Shown: piece by piece, positions 56,811 through 64,000 of the stretch
Layout of the letters: every line of letters begins with the position of its first letter
How positions within the stretch are numbered: the first letter of the stretch is position 1
Assembly (NCBI GenBank): GCA_018401555.1
Contig: JAGYKP010000083.1
Span: forward strand, 1 to 64,000
Direction: 5' to 3'
Length of the DNA stretch: 64,000 nt
Source: Halomonas sp.
GTDB lineage: Bacteria > Pseudomonadota > Gammaproteobacteria > Pseudomonadales > Halomonadaceae
Notes under the pieces: model-generated
Databases searched by the model: none
What the model was told of the DNA's origin: nothing
Seen by the model: the letters and a program-made list of their open reading frames with translations, nothing else
Program-made: the position numbers and the translations under genes

Positions 56811-59800
56811 ATGGCACGCCCTCCCTACCTCCATATCCCCCCATGGCTGTGGCTGATCGCCCTGGTCGGGTGCATGCTGTCGCTGGCCACCGCCCAGCAG
56901 GCGCGCCGTGATGCCGGGACCGAGGCGATGCAGCGGCTCGCCTTCAGCGCCGACCAGGTCACCCTGCGCGTCGAGGAGCGCCTCGCCGCCTACGCGCTGA
57001 TCCTGCGCGGCGCCTCCGCGCTGTTCGTCGCCTCGGAGACGGTGGACCGCGGCGAGTGGCGCACCTTCGTCGAGGGCCTGCAGGCCTCGGCGCTGCTCGG
57101 CACGACGTCGAGGGGCATCGGCTTCGCCCGCCATGTGCCCGCCGACCGGCTGGCCGCCTATCTGGCAACGGTGCGCGCGGATGGCTTCACCGACCATGCG
57201 ATCACCCCCTCCGGCGAGCGCCGGGCCTATGGCCCGGTGCACTACATCGAACCCTTCGGCGGCCGCAACCGAGACGCCCTGGGCTACGACATGTTCGCCG
57301 AGCCCATCCGGCGCGCACGCCATGGCGCGGGCCCGGGACACCGGCAAGGCGAGCCCTGAGCGGGCGGGGTCGAGCTGGTCACCGAACAGGGCAGAGCCAC
57401 AGCCGGCCACCCTGATGTACCCTGCCGGTCTATCGCCGCGAGATGCCGGCGACCAGCACCGCCGAGCGACGCGAAGCCCTGCTCGGCTGGGTCTACATGC
57501 CCTATCGCATGTACGACCTGATGGCCGGCATCCTCGACGACCACGACTGGAGCGACGGCCAGCCGCTGGTGACTGAGCCCTCACGAGCGCGAAGGGCGAC
57601 ACCCGGGGTGAGCCGCTCTACCGCAGCGCAGCGCAGCCCGCCCCTGCACGCTCGGCCTTCCAGCAGGCACGACATATCGATATCGCCGGCCAGACCTGGC
57701 GGCTGACCTTCCGCCACCGCGAGCCCGGCGCGGCGGTCGACCTCACCGCCGCCGGATGGCGCCTGGCCGGTGGTCTGGTTCTCACCTTCCTGCTCTGTGC
57801 CCTGATCGCCTCGCTGCAGGGCACCCGGGCCCGCGCGCTGGGCATGACCCAGGCGCTGACCCGAACCATCCGCCAGCGCGAGGCGCAGCTCGAGCGGGCC
57901 GTCTCCCGCCTGAGGACCATCGCCGGGCGCATTCCCGGCGTGGTCTATGAATTCCGCCTCGAGCCCGGCGGGCATTCGCACTTCCCCTATGCCAGCGACG
58001 GCATGCGGCAGATCTACGGCGTGGCACCGGAACAGGTACAGGACGACGCCACCCCGGTGTTCTCTGCCATCCACCCGGACGACCGCGATGCTGTGGTGGT
58101 CTCCATCGCCCGCTCCGGCGAGACCCTGACCCCCTGGCGTCAGGAGTACCGGGTGCGGTTGCCGGGCGACCGGCTGCAGTGGGTGTTCGGCGACGCCCTG
58201 CCCCACGCCGAGGCCGATGGCGCCATCACCTGGTACGGGGTGATCACCGATATCACCGAGCGCAAGCAGGCGGAGTTCGCCCTGCACGCCGCTCATCTGG
58301 AGACCCGACGCTTCCGTGAAGCCCTCGACCACGTCGGGTCCTACATCTACATGAAGGATCGGGACTATCGCTATACCTATGCCAACCGCGCCACCCTGAC
58401 GCTGTTCGGCTGCGACGCCGAGTCGCTGATCGGCAGCGAGGACGCCCGCTTCTTCAGCACCGATACCATGGCGAGACTCCACGCACTGGATCGCCGCGTG
58501 CTGGCCGGCGAGCAGACCACCGAGGAGGTGGTCACCCGCGATGCCGATGGCAACCGGCGGGTCTACCTGGAGATCAAGACGCCGATCCGCGACGGGGAGG
58601 AGGTCGTCGGGCTGCTGGGCATCTCCAGCGATATCACCCTGATCAAGGAGCACGAGCGCCAGCTGGAGTACCTGGCCCACTACGACGCCCTCACCGGCCT
58701 GCCCAACCGGGTGCTGCTCGCCGACCGCCTGAGCCAGGCCATGGCCCACGAACAGCGCCTCGAACGCTACCTGGCAGTGATCTACCTGGACCTCGATGGC
58801 TTCAAGTCCATCAACGACCGCTTCGGCCACGCCGCCGGCGACCACCTGCTGGTGACCCTGGCCAAGCGGCTGCGCGAGGTGATTCGCGAGGAAGATACCC
58901 TGTCGCGCCTGGGCGGTGACGAATTCGTCGCGGTGCTGGTAGACCTCGCCGACACCCGGCTGGCCACGCCCCTGCTGCGCCGCCTGCTCGAGTCCGCCGC
59001 CCAGCCGGTGTGGCATGAAGGCCAGCGCCTCGAGGTCAGCGCCAGCCTGGGGGTGACCTTCTATCCCCAGGCGGAGAGCGTCGAGGCCGACCAGCTGCTG
59101 CGCCAGGCCGACCAGGCCATGTACCAGGCCAAGCTCGCCGGCAAGAACCGCTTCCACCTGTTCGACCCGGAGCATGACCGCTCGGTACGCAGCCATCACG
59201 AAAGCCTGGAGCGCCTGCAGCAAGCGCTGGAGAAGGAGGAGTTCGTGCTCCACTACCAGCCCAAGGTCAACATGCGCAGTGGCGAGGTGATCGGGGTCGA
59301 GGCGCTGGTGCGCTGGGCTCACCCCGAGCGCGGCCTGCTCGCCCCGGGTCAGTTCCTGCCCATCATCGAGGAGCATGCGCTGACCGAGGCGCTGGGAGAG
59401 TGGGTGATTCGCCGCGCTCCTGGCCCAGGCCGCCGCCTGGCGGCGCGCTGGCCTGAGCCCTGCCGGTAAGCGTCAACATGGCGGCCCGCCACCTGCGCCA
59501 GCGCGAGCTTCCTGCGCGGCTGGCAGAGCTGCTCGCCGAGCAGCCGACCCTGCCCTCCGGCACCCTGGAGCTTGAGATCCTCGAGACCAGTGCCCTGGGC
59601 GACCTGGCACTGATCACCGAGCTGCTGGAGGCGTGCCGGCGCCTCGGCGTACAGGTCTCACTGGACGATTTCGGCACCGGTTACTCCTCGCTGACCTATC
59701 TCAAGCGGCTCCCTGCGGGCACGGTCAAGATCGACCAGAGTTTCGTGCGTGACATCCTGGGCGCCCCGGAGGACATCAAGATCCTCGCCGGCGTACTCGG

Positions 59801-60316
59801 GCTGGCCAACGCCTTCGAACGCCAGGTGATCGCCGAGGGCGTGGAGACCCTGGACCATGGCCAGCTGCTGCTGCGCCTGGGTTGCGAGCTGGGGCAGGGC
59901 TATGGCATCGCCCGCCCGATGCCGGCGGAAGCCGTCGCCGACTGGTGCCAGGAGTGGCAACCGCCGACCAGCTGGGCCCGGCAGGCGCCGCTGGCACCCA
60001 GCCAGTTGCCGCTGCTCATCGCCGGAGTGGAGCACCGAGCCTGGTGTCGGCAACTGCATCACGCCCTGGAGGCAGGCGCGGGGCTGTCGGCCTCGCCGCT
60101 GGCGAGCCCCACTGCCACTTCTGCAACTGGCTGGCCCTGGACCACGGTGATGACCTGCCCGACCCGAGTCGCCTGGCGGCACTGCACCGGGAGGCGCACG
60201 CCCTGGTGGCGGCACTGGTCGAACGCGGCGTCGATGGCGATACCGCCGAGCAGCACCGCCACCTCGACGATGCCTGTGCGGTGCTGATCGCGGAGATCGA
60301 GCGCCTGCTCGACTAA
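56811..60316 (+). CDS. CHASE-PAS-PAS-GGDEF-EAL-CZB cyclic di-GMP protein (several frameshifts)
   Basis: A transmembrane helix (PPWLWLIALVGCMLSLATA) precedes a periplasmic CHASE domain (ALILRGASALFVASETVDRG, TSRGIGFARHVP) and a second helix (LVLTFLLCALIASLQ). Two PAS domains follow. The GGDEF domain has an intact active site and I-site (REED five residues before GGDEF). The EAL domain has VIGVEALVRWAHPERG and LDDFGTGYSSLTYLKRLP. The C-terminus reads HRAWCRQLHHALEAG, HCHFCNWLALDHG and LHREAHALVAALVERG, a CZB zinc-binding domain with His/Cys/His/His ligands. Frame breaks lie near 57,330-57,440, 57,590, 59,420 and 60,105. The protein is about 1,160 residues when reconstructed and may both make and degrade c-di-GMP. 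Confidence 0.85.
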
Positions 60317-60465
60317 GTCATCTCCTCACCGGCCATGCCGCCCCGATCCGGCTGATTGATAATCGCGAGAGGGTGTGAGCATACTGCAGGCGCTCAATGT
60401 CCCTTTTCCCGCTCCTGGACGCCTGACTTCATCCTTCCTCCAGGGCCCCACCGGATGGCCCGGCT

Positions 60466-62970
60466 ATGAAGCTAGTCCGCCTCTCGGTGATCAGCATCAC
60501 CGCCTGTGTGATGGGCCTCGTTGCCCTGGTCCTGGTGGGCCTGCACAGCATGGGCCAGTTGCAGGAAAAACAGGCGGAAATCGCGGTCCTGATGGCGCTT
60601 CATTACCGCATCGGGGAGTTTTCCGTGGAAAGCGACGCGCTATTGGTCGATCGCGCCGCCCCGGCAGTCCTGGAGGACTACCGTGTCGAGGCCGCGTCCC
60701 TGAAGCACTCCCTGACAAAGCTGGCACAGGACCATCCCGGCACCCGTCGCGCCATCCACTACATCGACTTCCTGGTCGGCACCCTCACGACCGTCTATTC
60801 GCAACTCCCCAGGTCCCAGGCGGAAAGCGGCGCTCAGCGCCAGGCAGACAGTCCACTCCAGCTGCCCCGGCGCAGCCAGGTCATCATGCAGCAGGTGGCC
60901 GGCTACGGCGTCGAACTGGACACCGCACTGCGCGAGGTCACCAGCCAGCGTCAGGCACAGATCGCCCGCGGTGCCAGCTGGATCGCTGTCGGTTTCGCCG
61001 GGGCAGCCTCCCTGTTCAGCCTCTTCTGCGTCGCCGCCTTCGGGCTGCTCTTCAAGCGGATCAATGGCCCCCTGCGGGTCCTGTCCCGGGCGACCCGACG
61101 AGTGGAGGCCGGCGAGCATGGCATTCGGGTCCCGGCAGCAGGCTCGGATGAGTTTGCCGACCTCTCGCGCACCTTCAATCAGATGCTCGATCGGCAGGAC
61201 ACCATGGTCGAGACCCTCTCGGGTGCCCTGGCCACACGCCGGGCGCTGATCAACTCGCTCCCCGCCCATATCGCCCTGCTGGATGAGGCCGGCCGGATTC
61301 TCGACGTCAACGACCAGTGGCGACACTTCGGTACCAGCAACGACTACCGTGACACCACCTTCGGCGTTGGCAGCAACTACCTGACGGTGTGCCGTGCCGC
61401 CGAAGGCGAGTGCGCCGAGGAAGCCCTCGAAGCGGCGGATGGCTTGCAGGCCGTGCTGGCGGGTAACCGGGAGACCTTCACACTCGAATATCCCTGCCAC
61501 TCTCCCAGCCAGCCCCGCTGGTATCGCATGATGGCGAGTCGGCTGGCTCCCGACCTCGAGGCCGAAGGCATGCTGGGCGCTGTGGTGATGCACGTGGATA
61601 TCACCGAACGCAAGCTGGCGGAACAGGAGCTCAAGCGACAGGCCTATCAGGATCCGTTGACCGGCCTGGCCAACCGGCAGGGCTTCATCGAAACCTTTGC
61701 GCAGCACCTCGACCGGCACGGCTGGAGCCCGCACAGCATCATCGTGCTGCTGGACATACGGGAAATGCGCAACGTCAATGATGCCCATGGCTACGACATC
61801 GGCGACCTGCTGCTGATCAAGATGGCGCGGCGCCTCGAAAGATGCCTCTCGGATGACACCCTGATCGGACGTATCAGTGGCGACCAGTTCATTGTCCTGC
61901 TGCACGGTGAGGATGACTCACGGCCCCGCGACCGCCTCGAGGAACTGGCCGAACTCTTCCATCGGCCGATATGCATCGCGGAGTTGGTCATCGAGGTCGC
62001 GACTCGCGGCGCCTATACCCTGCTGGGCGAGGAGGAACGCAGCGCCGAGGCCCTGCTCCACGAGGTGGAGATCGCCCTGCACGAGACTCGCCTGCAGAAC
62101 ATCAGTGAATTCTATCGCTACAACCGGGAGATGGATCGCCTCGCCCAGCAGCGCACCACCCTCACCCGTGACCTGCGCCGGGCCCTGGAGGATGACCAGT
62201 TCGAGCTGCACTACCAGCCCAAGGTGGAGCTGGCGAGCGGCGCAGTGATCGGCTGCGAGGCACTGATCCGCTGGGTGCACCCGGAACGCGGCATGCTGCT
62301 GCCCGGCCAGTTTATCCCGATCGCCGAACAGAGCCGGCTGATAGGCCCGATCGGCGACTGGGTGCTCATCCAGGCCTGCCGCCAGCTGCGCAAGTGGCGG
62401 GACGCTGGCCTGGACCTGGTCCGAGTCTCGGTAAACGTCTCGGTGGACCAGTTCCGCCTGGGTGACTTCACCCGGCAAGGTGCGGGAGACCCTGGAGATC
62501 CATGGCATCGACCCGGCAGCGCTGACCCTCGAGATCACCGAGAGTGTGTTCAGCGAGGAGTCCGCGACGCTGCTCCAACAGCTCAACGACCTGCATGCCC
62601 TGGGGGTGCGGCTCTCCCTGGACGACTTCGGCACCGGTTATTCGTCGCTGCTCTATCTCCAGCAGTACCCCTTCGACGAGATCAAGATCGACATGGGCTT
62701 CGTGAGGGGCATCCTCGACGAGCCCCTCAACCGCAATATCGTCTCCATGATCCTGGGCATCAGCCAGGTGCTGGGGGGCCGACACCGTGGCCGAGGGCGT
62801 GGAAAATACCGCCGTGCGTGATGCTCTGCTCGAGCTGGGTTGCCGGAACGGCCAGGGGTACTACTACAGCATGCCGCTGGAGGAGGAGGACTTCCGCTGG
62901 TTGCTGGAGCAGCTCCCGCCTGCCGCTGGCACTCTCCTCCAATGCGACGCCCTCACCGGGAAAGACATGA
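60466..62970 (+). CDS. HAMP-PAS-degenerate GGDEF-EAL protein (frameshifted 3' end)
   Basis: Residue 1 is M of MKLVRLSVISITACVMGLVA, a first helix, followed by a periplasmic helical sensor of about 140 residues, a second helix (GFAGAASLFSLFCVAAFGLL), HAMP (FKRINGPLRVLSRATRRVEA) and PAS. The GGDEF domain has SGDQF instead of GGDEF and lacks the I-site, so cyclase activity is unlikely. The EAL domain keeps VIGCEALIRWVHPERG, ITESVFSEE, LDDFGTGYSSLLYL and AEGVENTAVRDAL, so it is a likely phosphodiesterase. Frame breaks lie near 62,480 and 62,780. The true stop is near 62,970-62,990. It follows the CHASE protein by 149 nt. Confidence 0.83.
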   Translation: MKLVRLSVISITACVMGLVALVLVGLHSMGQLQEKQAEIAVLMALHYRIGEFSVESDALLVDRAAPAVLEDYRVEAASLKHSLTKLAQDHPGTRRAIHYIDFLVGTLTTVYSQLPRSQAESGAQRQADSPLQLPRRSQVIMQQVAGYGVELDTALREVTSQRQAQIARGASWIAVGFAGAASLFSLFCVAAFGLLFKRINGPLRVLSRATRRVEAGEHGIRVPAAGSDEFADLSRTFNQMLDRQDTMVETLSGALATRRALINSLPAHIALLDEAGRILDVNDQWRHFGTSNDYRDTTFGVGSNYLTVCRAAEGECAEEALEAADGLQAVLAGNRETFTLEYPCHSPSQPRWYRMMASRLAPDLEAEGMLGAVVMHVDITERKLAEQELKRQAYQDPLTGLANRQGFIETFAQHLDRHGWSPHSIIVLLDIREMRNVNDAHGYDIGDLLLIKMARRLERCLSDDTLIGRISGDQFIVLLHGEDDSRPRDRLEELAELFHRPICIAELVIEVATRGAYTLLGEEERSAEALLHEVEIALHETRLQNISEFYRYNREMDRLAQQRTTLTRDLRRALEDDQFELHYQPKVELASGAVIGCEALIRWVHPERGMLLPGQFIPIAEQSRLIGPIGDWVLIQACRQLRKWRDAGLDLVRVSVNVSVDQFRLGDFTRQGAGDPGDPWHRPGSADPRDHRECVQRGVRDAAPTAQRPACPGGAALPGRLRHRLFVAALSPAVPLRRDQDRHGLREGHPRRAPQPQYRLHDPGHQPGAGGPTPWPRAWKIPPCVMLCSSWVAGTARGTTTACRWRRRTSAGCWSSSRLPLALSSNATPSPGKT

Positions 62971-63014
62971 CATGCTGCCCAACGACTGAGGCGCCCTTTC
63001 CGCCAGGAGCCACG

Positions 63015-64000
63015 ATGAACGACACCAACACCACAGCGGAACACGGACTCGTCAAGCGCTCCACCGGCATCCATGACCTGGATACGGTCACGCACGGGAC
63101 TGCCGGCCGGCGGCACGACCCTGGTGATCGGCGAGCCGGGATGCGGCAAGACCATCCTCGGCCTGCAGATACTGGCCAGTGCCCTGGCACGCGGGAAGGC
63201 GGTGTCTTCATGAGCTTTCGAGGAGTCCCGCGACCAGATCCTGGCCAATGCCGCTGCCTTCCACTGGGGGCGGCAACTGCGCGACTCCTCCCGCTGCGAG
63301 ATCATCGACGCCCAGACGATGAAGGGGGCCGAGTTCTCCGGCGCCTTCGACATCGAAGGCCTGCTCGCCGTGCTGGACCTGTGCGCCAGGCGCGTGGCAG
63401 GCAGCTGGACTCGTTCTCGACGGCATCGACCAGCTGCTGCGTCGCCAGTCGGACAGCCAGAGGGCCATCGACCAGATCGCCCAGCTCAATGACTGGTGCA
63501 TCGCGCGCGGCTACTCCCTGCTGTTGACCGCCAAGCATACGGCTGATGACCGCACCCAGCCGGACCATCTCGGCGGTATCGAGTTCATGCTCTCCACCAT
63601 CCTGGTGCTCTCCAGCACCCTGGTGGACAAGCGGCTCAACCGACGCTTCCGCATCGCCAAGTACCGGGGCACTCGCCACAACCCCGATGAGCTTGCCATG
63701 CTGATCGATGACGCCGGCATCCATCTCCCCTATGCCGCCCCCTTCTTGGCCGAGGCGGTGCCGGCGGCCGGCGAACGCCCTCAGTACCGGTATCGAACGC
63801 CTCGACAGGATCCTCGACGGCGGGGTCTATCGTGGCTCGATCACGCTGATCTCCGGCCAACCCGGCACATCCAAGACCACCCTGGGAGCGGCCTTCGTCG
63901 CGGCCGCCGCCGGTCGCGGCGAGCGGGCGCTACTGGTCAGATTTCGACGAGTTCGCCCGCCAGATCGTGCGCAATGTCGCCACCCTCGGCATCGACCTGC
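63015..64000 (+). CDS. KaiC-like two-domain ATPase (partial, frameshifted)
   Basis: The start MNDTNTTAEHGLVKRSTGIH opens a RecA-like KaiC domain. After a frame correction near 63,100 it reads GLPAGGTTLVIGEPGCGKTI with the Walker A GEPGCGKT. Later QILANAAAFHWGRQLRDSSR and LLTAKHTADDRTQPDHLGGI also match KaiC. A second domain begins TGIERLDRILDGGVYRGSIT with Walker A GQPGTSKTTLGAAF. Further breaks lie near 63,220, 63,410, 63,770 and 63,945. The gene is cut by the window end. Bacterial KaiC-like proteins outside cyanobacteria are linked to stress and signalling kinases. It lies 45 nt after the EAL gene. Confidence 0.78.

Overview
The window is high-GC bacterial chromosome. Gene content and order (pssA-ilvC/ilvY, ilvI-ilvH, clpB-pgeF-rluD/bamD, purL/mltF, tadA/tesB, a 16S-Ile-Ala-23S-5S operon) point to a gammaproteobacterium, most likely a Halomonas-like member of the Halomonadaceae. 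The genus is my inference; no search was possible.

Layout. 1-6.2 kb: beta-ketoadipate genes (pcaF, pcaJ, pcaI and pcaB on the minus strand; the IclR regulator pcaR and an AEC carrier on the plus strand), with matching 15-bp palindromes in front of pcaI and between pcaB and pcaR. 6.2-12.6 kb: a minus-strand run of trmB-like, SMR transporter, dacB, dgkA, glnE and aroQ. 12.7-18.4 kb: a complete minus-strand rRNA operon with two tandem promoters and boxA sites. 18.5-20.4 kb: a group II intron, apparently class C, inserted directly behind the pssA terminator. 20.5-46 kb: housekeeping genes, namely pssA, ilvC/ilvY, ilvI-ilvH, clpB, pgeF, rluD, bamD, a diguanylate cyclase, nadE, a PP0621-type protein, radD, a crotonase, purL, mltF, tadA and tesB. 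45.95-55.92 kb: an integrative element of about 9.9 kb in the 3' end of a tRNA-Thr(CGU) gene, bounded by perfect 70-bp direct repeats. It carries a tyrosine integrase, an AlpA-like protein, a Toprim primase, a DUF927 helicase and unidentified cargo. 56-64 kb: two large c-di-GMP proteins followed by a KaiC-like ATPase that runs off the end.

The pca genes convert carboxymuconate- and oxoadipate-stage intermediates of protocatechuate degradation to succinyl-CoA and acetyl-CoA. PcaR probably acts through the GTTCG-N5-CGAAC sites. The ilv genes form two units: ilvC is divergent from its LysR regulator ilvY, and ilvI-ilvH are translationally overlapped. The 56-64 kb block could be one c-di-GMP/KaiC signalling group, but the sequence alone does not prove this.

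Sequence quality matters. Core genes before about 21.7 kb are open, whereas many after that point are split by 1-nt indels, often at G/C runs and including essential genes (ilvC, nadE, purL, bamD). These look like assembly errors. Frameshifted genes are therefore given as one locus each, with approximate break points. Inside the integrative element it is not possible to separate such errors from real decay.
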